A stretch of 64,000 nucleotides of DNA. Origin: an uncultured Clostridia bacterium (lineage in GTDB: Bacteria; Bacillota; Clostridia; Oscillospirales; Ruminococcaceae). Every line of letters starts with the position of its first letter. Position 1 is the first letter of the stretch. The notes under the pieces were generated by a model, which was not told the DNA's origin, did not search any database, and saw only the letters and a list, made by a program, of their open reading frames with translations. Below are positions 24,411 to 33,864 of the stretch, piece after piece. The stretch spans positions 26,379 to 90,378 of the forward strand of contig CANQOC010000010.1 of NCBI GenBank assembly GCA_947625375.1, given 5' to 3'. A program made the translations under genes and the position numbers.

Positions 24411-25709
24411 CTAAATAATGTCGTTAAGAATAAGGTCGTCGAGGCTTTCGCGCTTTACGGCGAGGCGGTCGGCGCCGTTCGATATCATCACAATCGGCGG
24501 GCGCGGAATCCGGTTATAGTTCGACGCCATCGAATAGTTGTAAGCGCCGGTCGTAAGGACGGCGACGGTGTCCCCCCGCGCGATGTCGGCGGGGAAGCTG
24601 ACCTCCGGCTGGACGATGTCCCCCGACTCGCAGCAGCGCCCGACGAGGTCGGCGGTGATAGTGTCCTTTGCGTCGGTCTTGTTCGCGGTGACGACGGTGT
24701 ATTTAGACTGATAGAGCGCATAGCGCGGGTTGTCGGTCATTCCGCCGTCGATTGAGACATAGTTTTTATAGCCGGTAATTTTCTTGACCGAGCCGACGGT
24801 ATAAAGGGTGATTCCCGCGTCGGCGACGATGCTCCGCCCCGGTTCGAGCCGAAGCGACGGAGTCTCTATTCCGAGCCTTTTCGCGGCCTCTCCGACGTGC
24901 TCCGCGACGGCCCTGATGTTCGCGGGAATGTCGATTTTCCCCTGTCCGTCGTAATATCCGACGCCGTATCCCCCGCCGAGGTCGAGGATTTTAAGCTCAT
25001 GTCCGAGCTTATTTTTTATCTCCGCCATAAGTCCGAGCATTACGTCGGCGGCGCGGATAAATACGTCGGAGTCGAAGACCATCGAGCCGACGTGGCAGTG
25101 AATCCCCTCGAAGACGAGGTTTTTCTTTGACACGGCGAGCCTTGCGGCCTCGAGCGCCTGTCCGGTTTCGACGGCGATGCCGAATTTCGAGTCGACCTTT
25201 CCGGTCGCGACGGCGGCATATGTGTGCGGGTCGATTCCTGGCGTCACCCTGATGAGAATTTTCTGCTTAATCCCCGCCTCCTCGGCGATGCGGTCGAGGG
25301 CGTCGATTTCCTCGAAGTTGTCGCAGACGAAATATCCGACCCCGGCGTCGATTGCGAAGCGGATATCCGCGTCGGTCTTGTTATTTCCCTGGAAATATGC
25401 GCGCTCCATCGGGAAACCCGCCTTTTTTGCGGTATAAATCTCTCCGGCAGAGACGACGTCGGCGCCGAGTCCTTCTTCGGCGATGATTTTATATATCCCC
25501 GCGAAGCTGCAGGCCTTTGACGCGTAAATCGCCGACGACCCGGGACAGACGCAGGCGTCAAGCGCGGTCCTGTATGCCCGGCAGTTTGCGCGGATTTTTT
25601 CCTCGTCCATCAGATACAGCGGAGTGCCGTATTTTTCGGCGAGCGCGACAGTGTCGGCGCCGGCAAAAATCAGCCGCCCGCCGGTTGTGTCAAGATTGTC
25701 ATATAACAT
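24411..25709 (-). CDS. lysA: Diaminopimelate decarboxylase
   Basis: LysA makes lysine from meso-diaminopimelate. This 432-aa fold type III PLP enzyme has K65 in IYASKACSFAG, GADVVSAGE, CHVGSMVFD, DLGGGYGVGY and LEPGRSIVADAG. The Shine-Dalgarno AAGGAG is 13 bases from ATG 25709, rather far, so initiation may be weak or the true start slightly different. The conserved TPLYLMDEEKIR begins only ~28 residues in, so no upstream extension is needed. It lies between dapA and dapF. Confidence 0.96.
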   Translation of the reverse strand: MLYDNLDTTGGRLIFAGADTVALAEKYGTPLYLMDEEKIRANCRAYRTALDACVCPGSSAIYASKACSFAGIYKIIAEEGLGADVVSAGEIYTAKKAGFPMERAYFQGNNKTDADIRFAIDAGVGYFVCDNFEEIDALDRIAEEAGIKQKILIRVTPGIDPHTYAAVATGKVDSKFGIAVETGQALEAARLAVSKKNLVFEGIHCHVGSMVFDSDVFIRAADVMLGLMAEIKNKLGHELKILDLGGGYGVGYYDGQGKIDIPANIRAVAEHVGEAAKRLGIETPSLRLEPGRSIVADAGITLYTVGSVKKITGYKNYVSIDGGMTDNPRYALYQSKYTVVTANKTDAKDTITADLVGRCCESGDIVQPEVSFPADIARGDTVAVLTTGAYNYSMASNYNRIPRPPIVMISNGADRLAVKRESLDDLILNDII

Positions 25710-25734
25710 ATATATCCGAAATCTCCTTGATTTA

Positions 25735-26622
25735 TCAGTGAATAAGACCCTGTTCCCTCATCAGCGCGAAGAGCTTTTCGCGGTGCTCGGGTTCGAGACG
25801 GGTCAGAGGGAGGCGAAGCTCGTCGTCGCCGAAGTCCATCTCGGCCATAGCCGCCTTTACGGGTATCGGGTTGACCTCGCAGAAGAGCGCGTCAATCAGC
25901 GGGAGGAGCTTGAGCTGTGCGTCTTTTGCGGAGGCGAAGTCGCCCTTGAAGAAGTCCTTGCAGATTTTGTCGGTCTCGGCGGGCATGAGGTTTGAAAGCA
26001 CAGAAATCACGCCCTTTCCGCCGAGCGAGAGCACCGGCAGAATCTGGTTGTCGTTGCCGCTGTAGATGTCGAGGCTGTCGCCGCAGAGGGCGGCCGTCTC
26101 GGCGACCTGTGAAATATCGCCGCTCGCCTCTTTTATGCCCGAGATTTTCGGGTGCTCCGAGAGGATTTTGGCGGTGCACGGAAGGATATTGCAGCCGGTG
26201 CGCGACGGGACGTTATAGAGGATGACCGGCTTGGTGCTTGCGTCGGCGATTGCGGTAAAGCTTGCGATAAGGCCGTTCTGGGTCGCCTTATTATAATACG
26301 GAGTGACCAAAAGGACGGCGTCCGCCCCAACGTCGCATGCAAAGCGGGTCAGCTCGATTGCGTATGCGGTGTCGTTCGAGCCGGTTCCCGCGATAACGGG
26401 GACGCGGCCGGCGGTCTTTTCGACGGCGAAGCGAATAACCTCGCGGTGTTCGGCGTCGGTTAGGGTCGAGCCTTCTCCGGTGGTTCCGGCGGCGACGATA
26501 GCGCTTATGCCGGACCGAATCTGCCAATCAATAAGGCGTCCGAAGGATTCATAGTCGACCTTTCCGCACCTGAACGGGGTGATGATTGCGGTTGCTGCGC
26601 CGGTGAAAACGGTGGTGTTCAT
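25735..26622 (-). CDS. dapA: 4-hydroxy-tetrahydrodipicolinate synthase
   Basis: DapA condenses pyruvate with aspartate semialdehyde, the first committed step to lysine and diaminopimelate. The 295-aa TIM barrel has GTTGEGSTL, the tyrosine Y136 in ILYNVPSRTG and Schiff-base lysine K164 in SGIKEASGD. AAGGAG precedes the ATG. It is first in the operon, immediately downstream of a lysine riboswitch and its terminator, so lysine represses the pathway at the RNA level. Confidence 0.97.
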   Translation of the reverse strand: MNTTVFTGAATAIITPFRCGKVDYESFGRLIDWQIRSGISAIVAAGTTGEGSTLTDAEHREVIRFAVEKTAGRVPVIAGTGSNDTAYAIELTRFACDVGADAVLLVTPYYNKATQNGLIASFTAIADASTKPVILYNVPSRTGCNILPCTAKILSEHPKISGIKEASGDISQVAETAALCGDSLDIYSGNDNQILPVLSLGGKGVISVLSNLMPAETDKICKDFFKGDFASAKDAQLKLLPLIDALFCEVNPIPVKAAMAEMDFGDDELRLPLTRLEPEHREKLFALMREQGLIH

Positions 26623-26643
26623 TTTAATCTCCTTTCAGAAAAC

Positions 26644-26866
26644 GAAAAGCGGAGCCGACAGGGTCTCCGCAATAATAATCACATATCTGTAAGTATTAAG
26701 CGATAGCCCTCCGCACAAAGTGCGACAGCGAAGCGGCTGTTAATCCGCTGCGCCGAATCGCCCCGCCTGCCGAATCGGGACGTTCTCGGCGGCTGCCCCT
26801 TTCCGCGGGGTCCGCATCGGCATACGTCGACCCCGGTACTGATGGCACACCGCGCCTCTATCAGTT
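26644..26866 (-). promoter_or_regulatory. Lysine riboswitch (L box) with terminator upstream of dapA
   Basis: On the minus strand the leader carries GATAGAGGCGCGG, CATCAGTA, GGAAAGGGGCAGCCGCCGAG and a GGGGCGATTCGGCGC segment, in the order of the lysine riboswitch aptamer. The expression platform ends in a GCGGAG / CTCCGC hairpin followed by TTTTCGTTTT (26670-26644). Lysine binding would favour the terminator. Confidence 0.93.
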
Positions 26867-26872
26867 AAGGGA

Positions 26873-26901
26873 AGTATAGCATATATTTAGGAGGTTGTCA
26901 A
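26873..26901 (-). promoter_or_regulatory. Promoter of the dapA operon
   Basis: Minus-strand TTGACA (26901-26896), 17 bp, TATACT (26878-26873) with an extended TGC before the -10. Upstream, GGATACTCC-CCAT-GGAGTATCC (26904-26927) is a perfect palindrome. Confidence 0.88.
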
Positions 26902-27042
26902 GGGGGATACTCCATGGGGAGTATCCATTTCGCGCACATTTTTCACAATTTAAAACCGTCGCCGAAGTCGACACCTCTAACCTCTGACATCTGACTTCTA
27001 ACTTCTGTCTTCTAATGTGGTCTTGGTCACACCCCCTCCGCC

Positions 27043-27071
27043 TTGACTTTTTCCCTCCCAAATGGTATACT
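27043..27071 (+). promoter_or_regulatory. Promoter of the GH13 gene
   Basis: TTGACT (27043-27048), 17 bp, TATACT (27066-27071). Just upstream are a heptamer array (26975-27015) and a TGTGGTCTTGGTCACA hairpin. Confidence 0.8.
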
Positions 27072-27102
27072 ATCGCGGAAAAAGCGAAAAGGAGAGATTT
27101 TG

Positions 27103-28416
27103 ATGTGGGCATATGAAAGCGTGTTCTACCAGATTTACCCGCTCGGGTTCTGCGGGGCGCCGTTCGAGAACGACGGAGTGCTTGAACACCGCATACTTAA
27201 AATAAAGGACTGGATTCCGCACATAAAGCGGCTCGGCGCAAACGCGGTCTATTTCTGTCCCGTGTTCGAGTCGGATACACACGGCTACAACACCCGCGAC
27301 TACCGCCTGATTGACCGCAGACTCGGCACAAACGACGACTTCCGCGAGGTCTGCGCCGCGCTTCATGAAAACGGTATCCGGGTCGTGCTCGACGGCGTCT
27401 TCAATCACGTCGGACGCGGCTTCGGGCCTTTTGTTGATGTCATAAAAAACCGCGAAAACTCGCGGTATATCGGCTGGTTCAACCGAATCGAGCTCGGCGG
27501 AAATTCAAACTATAACGACGGCCTTTGGTATGAAGGCTGGGAGGGGAATTATGACCTTGTGAAGCTGAATCTGCGCAACGGCGAGGTCGTCGACTATATC
27601 CTCCAAAGCGTAAAACAGTGGGTCGACGAGTTCGACATCGACGGACTGAGGCTCGACGTCGCCTACTGTCTCGACGAGAATTTTTTAAGACGTCTCCGTG
27701 AATACACTTCGTCGCTCAAACCCGACTTTTTCCTCCTCGGCGAAATGCTCCACGGCGACTATAACCGCCTGATGAACGACCAAATGCTTCACTCCGCGAC
27801 AAATTACGAGTGCTATAAAGGGCTTTACAGCAGCTTCAACAGCATGAATATGTTCGAGATAAATCACTCGCTGATGAGGCAGTTCGGCCCGGAAAATTGG
27901 ACTCTTTATAAAGGCAAGCACCTACTGAGCTTTGTCGACAATCACGACGTAACCCGCGTCGCGAGTATTCTTACGAACCCCAAGCACCTGAAGCTGATTT
28001 ACGCGATTGAATTCGGCATGCCGGGAATCCCCTGTGTCTACTACGGCAGCGAGTGGGGCGCCAAGGCGGACAAGCGCGAGGGCGACCCGGCGCTCCGCCC
28101 CTGTTTCGACGCGCCGGTCTGGAACGGCCTCTGCGAATTTATCCGAAGGCTCGCCGAGGCAAAGAAGGCGTCGGAAGCGCTTAATTACGGCTCATTCCGC
28201 TCGGTCCTGCTGACGAACCGCCAGTGCATTTTCGAGCGCAAAACCGACCGCGAGCGGGTGCTCGTCGCAATCAACGCAGACTCCGAGCCGTTCGCTGCGC
28301 ACTTCGACGCCGGCTGCGGCCGCGCGGTCGACCTCATCACCGGCGACCCTCACGACTTCGGCGGCGGCAGCACCCTCCCGCCCTACTCCGCCGCGTTCTG
28401 GAAGATGGAGAGGTAA
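27103..28416 (+). CDS. Alpha-amylase family (GH13) glycosidase
   Basis: This 437-aa cytoplasmic enzyme acts on alpha-glucans such as maltodextrin. GGAGA lies upstream of ATG 27103. Clan GH-H motifs are complete: DGVFNHVG (region I, 97-104), GLRLDVAYC with nucleophile D185, LLGEMLHGD with acid/base E214, and FVDNHD with D282. A C-terminal beta-domain ends the protein. It lacks a signal peptide and CBM. The short length and the IYPLGFCGAP-type opening resemble cyclomaltodextrinase or maltogenic intracellular enzymes, but exact specificity is uncertain. It is a single-gene unit with its own promoter and terminator. Confidence 0.92.
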   Translation: MWAYESVFYQIYPLGFCGAPFENDGVLEHRILKIKDWIPHIKRLGANAVYFCPVFESDTHGYNTRDYRLIDRRLGTNDDFREVCAALHENGIRVVLDGVFNHVGRGFGPFVDVIKNRENSRYIGWFNRIELGGNSNYNDGLWYEGWEGNYDLVKLNLRNGEVVDYILQSVKQWVDEFDIDGLRLDVAYCLDENFLRRLREYTSSLKPDFFLLGEMLHGDYNRLMNDQMLHSATNYECYKGLYSSFNSMNMFEINHSLMRQFGPENWTLYKGKHLLSFVDNHDVTRVASILTNPKHLKLIYAIEFGMPGIPCVYYGSEWGAKADKREGDPALRPCFDAPVWNGLCEFIRRLAEAKKASEALNYGSFRSVLLTNRQCIFERKTDRERVLVAINADSEPFAAHFDAGCGRAVDLITGDPHDFGGGSTLPPYSAAFWKMER

Positions 28417-28421
28417 AAGCA

Positions 28422-28450
28422 AAAACGGATATCCCGGGGGTATCCGTTTT
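28422..28450. terminator. Bidirectional intrinsic terminator
   Basis: AAAACGGATA / TATCCGTTTT with T-runs on both strands. It serves the GH13 gene (+) and the convergent DUF262 gene (-). Confidence 0.88.
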
Positions 28451-28456
28451 AATTAT

Positions 28457-30280
28457 TTATTCAAACATTTCGGTATTCCAGATTAGGCGGAAGAGCTGGG
28501 ACAAAAGGTGCACCCGCGAAGCGATTTCGGTCTTGCCGAATTTATCGAACGGCTTAAAATCAAGGTTATTTTCGGCGATAAATTTTTTGAACTTCGGGTT
28601 ATTCTGATACGCCTGATTTCCGAGGGACTCGGTATAAATATTGCCCTCGTTAGAACAGTATTTTGTGAGCTTATATGAATACACCGAGTCGCTCAGGCTC
28701 GCGTTAATGCTCTTATGAAGCAGCAAAAGCGCTCCGATGTTGTTTCGCCAGCGGCGGAAATCCTCTTGGTCGGAATATTCGTCGGTAAACCATTCATAGT
28801 GGTCGGTGATGATGTGCTCAATCTCAAACGGATTCTTTGTGGCGGTGTTCATATAGTCGCAATATCCCGACGCAACCCCGGTCTGTTCCTCGATATATCC
28901 CGTAACGCGAGCAAGCATATGTTTTATGTATTTCTTCGTAAAGCTGCTGAGTCTCAGCTCCGAAAGTGCTTCTGTCGGACTTAGTCCGAGACCGTCATAC
29001 TGTGCCTTCAGCCGCGCTTTAAGCTCGTCAACCGTACAGCGGCGTATGTTCTTGGTCACGTTAAACACATAGTTCTTTATTGTGCTGTAGTCGACGGATT
29101 TATAGTTCGCGACCCTTGTGATTATAAGCAGGTCGATGAACCTCGCCGCAAGGTTCATTTTTTCCGTGATTACCGCCCAAGAGTCGTCAAAACAAATCGG
29201 CGCCATCAGCAGCTGCGGCTGGAAGGTGAAGTTTACCTGTGCGTTATAATAGATATATTTCGTCTGCTCCGCGAAGGTTTTTTCAGCCTCACGGATTTTC
29301 ATATATACGTCGGCAAACTTTGAAAACCGCATGATAAAGCTTTCAAAGTCGTCCGCAGAGAAAAGTCCGAGCTTTTCGCGCTCGTCTCTCACCCACTTGT
29401 GAAACGCGCCGCCGATGATGTCAAAATCCTGATTCACCGCGCCCGCCTTTGTGTCGCGGATTGTCTCGGCATACTGCGCCCTGAGCCACGCTTTGATAAA
29501 TGTTTCGTCGCCCTTGTCGTCGTCCTTTTTAAGCAAAAGAACCTTTTCCTTCCAGACACCGTTGAGCTTTTCTCTCTCACGGTCGTCCTTGATTTCGGAG
29601 AGAAGATATCCCTTGAGCATTTCGGTGGACGTAAGACTTAGTCCTCGGTCGTTCATGGTCACAAAAACCTTGTGCGCGTCCTGTTCCGTCGTCGCGACAA
29701 TTTCGATGAAAAACACCTTTTCGGCGAGCCAGTCGCAGAAGTGCAGAAGCATTTCGTCGGTGATGTCGTCAGTCGGAAAAAGGTCGATTATGTCGTTATA
29801 TCTGCCGTAAAGATTTTTAACCGATTCTCCTGCGTCGGTAACATCAAAAGTTCGATCGTTAAAAATCGCGTCCATACAGTCATATCTGTCCTCGACGTTG
29901 ATATTAAAGGACTTTGTGCCGTATGCCTCCGAAAAAATCATCTGTTCAATAACGCTGTAGCTCTTCCCGAGCGCACGGAGACGGTTGTTGAGATAAATAA
30001 GGAGGAGGGTGAGCGACGAAAAGCGCTGCTGACCGTCGATAATGGCGTTCTCCCTTCCCGCAAGGACAACCGAACCCATGAAATACGCGCCGTAATCCTG
30101 AACCTTAAGACGGCTGTCGCCCGGAGTATAACAGTCCAAAAATTCGGACGTAAGGTCGTCAATCAGCTCTTCGATGTGCTTTCTCTGCCACATATATTCG
30201 CGCTGATAATAGTGAATTGAATACTTTGTGTTCTGCAAAAGCTGTTTAAGGCTCTTCGGCGAGCCGTCAATCTTTTTCAT
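28457..30280 (-). CDS. DUF262 / DUF1524 GmrSD-type endonuclease (defence)
   Basis: This 607-aa protein fuses a GmrS-like DUF262 domain with a GmrD-like DUF1524 HNH domain. DUF262 is marked by SIHYYQREYMWQRKHIEELIDDL (in parts) and the nucleotide-handling motif IDGQQRFSSLTLLL. The C-terminal nuclease is marked by NPFEIEHIITDHYEWF and WRNNIGALLLLHKSINASLSD, giving His-Asn-His type residues. Related enzymes are type IV, modification-dependent restriction systems acting on glucosylated hydroxymethylcytosine, phosphorothioate or other modified phage DNA. ATG 30280 follows GGAGG by 5 bases. No partner gene is adjacent, so it appears to act alone. Which modification it recognises cannot be read from sequence. 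Confidence 0.88.
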   Translation of the reverse strand: MKKIDGSPKSLKQLLQNTKYSIHYYQREYMWQRKHIEELIDDLTSEFLDCYTPGDSRLKVQDYGAYFMGSVVLAGRENAIIDGQQRFSSLTLLLIYLNNRLRALGKSYSVIEQMIFSEAYGTKSFNINVEDRYDCMDAIFNDRTFDVTDAGESVKNLYGRYNDIIDLFPTDDITDEMLLHFCDWLAEKVFFIEIVATTEQDAHKVFVTMNDRGLSLTSTEMLKGYLLSEIKDDREREKLNGVWKEKVLLLKKDDDKGDETFIKAWLRAQYAETIRDTKAGAVNQDFDIIGGAFHKWVRDEREKLGLFSADDFESFIMRFSKFADVYMKIREAEKTFAEQTKYIYYNAQVNFTFQPQLLMAPICFDDSWAVITEKMNLAARFIDLLIITRVANYKSVDYSTIKNYVFNVTKNIRRCTVDELKARLKAQYDGLGLSPTEALSELRLSSFTKKYIKHMLARVTGYIEEQTGVASGYCDYMNTATKNPFEIEHIITDHYEWFTDEYSDQEDFRRWRNNIGALLLLHKSINASLSDSVYSYKLTKYCSNEGNIYTESLGNQAYQNNPKFKKFIAENNLDFKPFDKFGKTEIASRVHLLSQLFRLIWNTEMFE

Positions 30281-30294
30281 AAGTACCTCCAAAA

Positions 30295-31662
30295 TCAGTT
30301 TATGTCAGCCGGGTGATGCGAATTTATAAGTTGGACGACGGTCTCCACATGGCACGTCCTCGGGAACATGTCCGCCGGGCAGGCCTTGACGGGCGTGTAA
30401 CCCGCGTCGGCAAAGGCTTTGACGTCGCGCGCGGCGGTCGCTGGATTGCAGGAAATCATCACGACGCGGGACGGCGACATCGCAGTCACGGCGGCGATTG
30501 TTGCGCCATCGCTGCCTTTTCGCGGCGGGTCAAGGAAGATTACGTCGGGTGATTCTCGATTTCTGAGAAGCATGTTAGCGACCGCTCCGGCGTCGCCGCA
30601 GATGAATTCGGCGTTGGCGATTCCGTTGAGCCTCGCGTTAATTTTTGCATTCTCGACAGCATCGGGAACGACCTCGACTCCGATAATCCTCTTAACTTTT
30701 TTTGCGACCGAAAGACCGATGGTTCCGGCGCCGCAATAGAGGTCGAGAACGGTCTCGAAATCGCGCAAATCCGCGTATTCCGCGGCCTTTCGGTAGACAA
30801 GCTCGGCGGCCTCGGTGTTGACCTGATAAAAGCTCTTCGCCGACAGCTCGACGTCAATTCCGCAGATGGTGTCGCGGATTTTTCCGCTGCCGACAAGGGG
30901 TATCTCGCGGTCGCCGAGTATGACGTTCGTGTCGCTCGGATTGATATTTACCACAACCGACTTAACATCAGGAATTTTTTTGCATAATTGGTTGGCAAGG
31001 TCACGGTAAACGGCGTCAAAGCGGCTTAAAACAAGGCAAATCATGACTTCATGACTGTAAAATCCGCGGCGGAGGTAGATATGCCTGAGACAACCCTCAT
31101 GTGTCGCTTCATCGTAGACCGAAAGCTTGCGCGAAGTCACAAAATTGATGATTTCTCCTGTAATTTCGGAGAAGATTTCCGGTTCGAGACGACAGTCCGC
31201 GCAGGGAATCACGCGGTGGGAGCGCGGTGAATAGAAACCGCAGACCGGCCTTCCGTCCTGAATCGCGACCGGAATCTGTGCCTTGTTGCGATAGCGCTCG
31301 GCCCTGCCGGTCGAGATTATCGGCTCGATTTCGATGCTCAGTCCTCCGATGCGCTCGAATGCGTCGCGGACAAAACTCTCCTTTGCAGAAAGCTCGGCGG
31401 CATAGTCGATATGTCGGAAAGAACAGCCTCCGCAGCGGCCGAACGCGTCGCAGCCGGGGTCAATCCGAAGCGCCGACGGCTCGAAAATTTCCTCGACCTT
31501 CGCATAGGCATACGTCTTCTGAACCTTGAGAATCCGTGCGAGAACGGTGTCGCCCGGGGCAGTGCCGCGGACGAAAACCGCCATGCCGCCGGACCGTCCG
31601 ACGCCGCAGCCTTCGTTAGTCAGGCTATCAATTTTCAGCGTAATCAGCTCGTTCTTTTCCAT
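30295..31662 (-). CDS. rlmD: 23S rRNA (uracil-C5)-methyltransferase, RlmD/RumA type
   Basis: It transfers methyl from SAM to C5 of a uracil in 23S rRNA (U1939 in E. coli; Firmicute members may be RlmCD). The 455-aa protein starts with a TRAM RNA-binding domain (residues ~5-60). A 4Fe-4S cysteine set follows, C71, C77 and C80 in CDAFGRCGGC, plus the CADC pair near 160. The Rossmann methyltransferase has DLYCGAGTIGLS, FLDPPRKG and SCNPATAARD carrying the catalytic cysteine. It is just upstream of the DUF262 gene; that link is probably incidental. Confidence 0.94.
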   Translation of the reverse strand: MEKNELITLKIDSLTNEGCGVGRSGGMAVFVRGTAPGDTVLARILKVQKTYAYAKVEEIFEPSALRIDPGCDAFGRCGGCSFRHIDYAAELSAKESFVRDAFERIGGLSIEIEPIISTGRAERYRNKAQIPVAIQDGRPVCGFYSPRSHRVIPCADCRLEPEIFSEITGEIINFVTSRKLSVYDEATHEGCLRHIYLRRGFYSHEVMICLVLSRFDAVYRDLANQLCKKIPDVKSVVVNINPSDTNVILGDREIPLVGSGKIRDTICGIDVELSAKSFYQVNTEAAELVYRKAAEYADLRDFETVLDLYCGAGTIGLSVAKKVKRIIGVEVVPDAVENAKINARLNGIANAEFICGDAGAVANMLLRNRESPDVIFLDPPRKGSDGATIAAVTAMSPSRVVMISCNPATAARDVKAFADAGYTPVKACPADMFPRTCHVETVVQLINSHHPADIN

Positions 31663-31746
31663 ATCTTCCGCCTTAGAATTATTGATGTATCGTCATATTC
31701 GGCGATTCTCGGAAATCGGGAATATCCGTCATATCGTTTAACTATA

Positions 31747-33219
31747 TTACTGCTCCGCAAGAATCTTTTCGAGGCGCAGCTTCGCCTCCGTCTTTCGTGG
31801 GAGGACAGTTTCGTTAAACCTCTTTATATATTCGAGGGGGTATTTTGGGTTATAGATTCGCTCGATTTTTGCGTCGCCCGCAACGAGCTTAGTCGAGCCG
31901 CCTGCGCCGACGGCGATGACCGTCTGGACCTCTTCCATCATGTTGACGTTATAAATTCCGACCGCGTTATCCCGCATCCAGCCAACGTTTTCGAGGTTTC
32001 CAACCTGGTTTTTCTGACGGTAGAGGTAGTAGGGCACATAGCCCGTGGAGGTCAGTTTTTCGGTTGAGCTGTTTATCATTTCCGACGCGGTCACGGCGTC
32101 CGAAACAGCGTCGCTGTCCTGAATCAGATCCGCCGCTCGCTTAACCGAAAGCGCATGAACGGTGATATTGGCGGGTTTGAGCGCTATGACCCTGTCCACC
32201 GTCGACGCATACCCATACGGGGTATCTGTCGGGAGTCCGGCAATCAGGTCGACGTTAATCGCCTTGAAGCCGGTCTTTTCGGCAAGCTCGTATGCCCCAA
32301 AAAACTGCTCCACAGTGTGCTTCCGGCCGATTGCCTCGAGGACGCCGGGGACGAGCGTCTGCGGGTTGACGCTTATCCTGTCCGCACCGAGTTGTTTAAT
32401 CACATGAAGCTTTTCGGCGGTCACGGTATCCGGTCTTCCCGCCTCGACGGTATACTCGCGAAGCCGCGATAAATCGAACTTTGCACGGATTTTCTCCATC
32501 AGCAAAGCAAGCTGTTCGGCGGTCAGCGAGGTCGGCGTTCCGCCCCCGAAATAGACGGTATCGAGGACGAGGCCGAGGTCGGAAAATACCCCCGCGGCGG
32601 CGTCGAGCTCGTCGCAGAGCAGCCGCACATAGTCGGGCATCAGCCGCCCGAACTGCGCCACCGTCTGCGACACAAACGAGCAGTAGGAGCACCGCGACGG
32701 GCAGAACGGAATCGACACATAGAGCGACGCGCCTCGCTTCGGAAGACTTTTGAGCGCCTCGGATTGTGCGTCGGCGGTCGCAATCGCGAGGCGGGATTTC
32801 TCCTCGCTGACGTAGTATTGCTCCGCCAAAAAGCGCGATATTTCGCCGTTTGTGAGACCTTTTGCGCGAAGACGGTAAATCAGCTTAACCGGTCTGACTC
32901 CGGTCAGCATACCCCACCGGGGGTATATTCCGGTCAGCTCCCGCAGGGACAGGAACAGCAGCCGGCAGATTGCCCTTTCGGCGTCGGAGTCCGAAAAACC
33001 GGACTCGAGCGTCAGCTGCTTTTCAAGCGTTTTATCCCCTATTCTCACGACCGAAATAACGCAGCCCTGATTCAGCTCAAGCAGCGCAAAATCGCCGTCC
33101 GGATAGCTTGACGGCGCGGTTGTCATGTTCACAAAACCGAAGCGGCGGACGGGGAAAAACAGCTTTATCACCGCTTCGGTCTCATATTTAAACTCGTTAC
33201 TTATCAGGAGGACCGTCAT
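31747..33219 (-). CDS. hemZ: HemZ-type radical SAM coproporphyrinogen dehydrogenase
   Basis: This radical SAM protein is related to oxygen-independent coproporphyrinogen III oxidase. The 490-aa length with a long N-terminal domain (TGVRPVKLIYRLRAKG at ~106-121), followed by YVSIPFCPSRCSYCSF (cluster cysteines 173, 177, 180) and YFGGGTPTSL, is typical of HemZ. ATG 33219 follows GAGGAATTTGTG. It is the last gene of recJ-relA-MBL-hemZ. Whether it truly makes haem is unclear in fermentative clostridia; related HemN-like proteins have other roles. Confidence 0.9.
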   Translation of the reverse strand: MTVLLISNEFKYETEAVIKLFFPVRRFGFVNMTTAPSSYPDGDFALLELNQGCVISVVRIGDKTLEKQLTLESGFSDSDAERAICRLLFLSLRELTGIYPRWGMLTGVRPVKLIYRLRAKGLTNGEISRFLAEQYYVSEEKSRLAIATADAQSEALKSLPKRGASLYVSIPFCPSRCSYCSFVSQTVAQFGRLMPDYVRLLCDELDAAAGVFSDLGLVLDTVYFGGGTPTSLTAEQLALLMEKIRAKFDLSRLREYTVEAGRPDTVTAEKLHVIKQLGADRISVNPQTLVPGVLEAIGRKHTVEQFFGAYELAEKTGFKAINVDLIAGLPTDTPYGYASTVDRVIALKPANITVHALSVKRAADLIQDSDAVSDAVTASEMINSSTEKLTSTGYVPYYLYRQKNQVGNLENVGWMRDNAVGIYNVNMMEEVQTVIAVGAGGSTKLVAGDAKIERIYNPKYPLEYIKRFNETVLPRKTEAKLRLEKILAEQ

Positions 33220-33237
33220 CACAAATTCCTCTTTTCG

Positions 33238-33864
33238 TCACCGGCGGAGCGGTTCGAGATACGGGTTGAAGCAAAGCTCGGAATCGAGGTCGGTCGGCTC
33301 GCCGTGCCCGGGCAGGACGTCGCCGCAAACGGCGATTTTACTGAGTTTTTCGACCGAGCGGAGAAGCTCGCCGAAGTCGCCGTTAAGGTCGGTCCGCCCG
33401 ACTGTCCCGCGAAAGAGCGTATCGCCCGAGAAGACCGTCCCGCCGAGGAGGTAGCAGACCGAGCCGCGGCTGTGCCCCGGGGTGAAGACGACGCCGAGCT
33501 CGACCCCGTCGATGCCGATTTTCTGCCCGTCAGAGAGCGGTTTTGCGCCGCTCACCGGCTCGAAATCGCGCCCGAAAAACTCGGCGAGCGACGCCCTCGG
33601 ATTGGTCAGCATTTCGGCGTCGCCGGGCGAAATATATACCGGGCAGGGGTATTTTTTCAGCAGACCCGCGAGCGCCTCGGTGTGGTCGCAGTGCCCGTGG
33701 GTCAGAAGTATCATTCCGAGGTCGAGACCGAGCCGCGAAAGCTCGGACGAAAGGTATTCCGCGCTGCCGGGGGCGTCAATCAGAATCGCGCGGCGCGAAT
33801 CCGTCTCGACGGCATAGCTGTTGACCGCAAAGTCGCCGATGTCGCGGAAGGCATGGATTTTCAT
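33238..33864 (-). CDS. MBL-fold metallo-hydrolase (glyoxalase II-like)
   Basis: This 208-aa protein is a metallo-beta-lactamase-fold hydrolase. The zinc site is THGHCDH (H56, H58, D60, H61), with further ligands in FTPGHSRGS, FSGDTLF and LPGHGEPT. The ordering and short length match hydroxyacylglutathione hydrolase-like enzymes common beside relA in Firmicutes. Natural substrates there are often unknown thioesters. Its ATG overlaps the relA stop (ATGA), so the two are co-translated. Confidence 0.9.
   Translation of the reverse strand: MKIHAFRDIGDFAVNSYAVETDSRRAILIDAPGSAEYLSSELSRLGLDLGMILLTHGHCDHTEALAGLLKKYPCPVYISPGDAEMLTNPRASLAEFFGRDFEPVSGAKPLSDGQKIGIDGVELGVVFTPGHSRGSVCYLLGGTVFSGDTLFRGTVGRTDLNGDFGELLRSVEKLSKIAVCGDVLPGHGEPTDLDSELCFNPYLEPLRR

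Noticed and set aside
26904..26927. Palindrome upstream of dapA as a separate riboswitch or terminator
   Set aside because: It lies upstream of the -35 box on the minus strand, so it is outside the dapA leader. It has no T-run; at most it is an operator.
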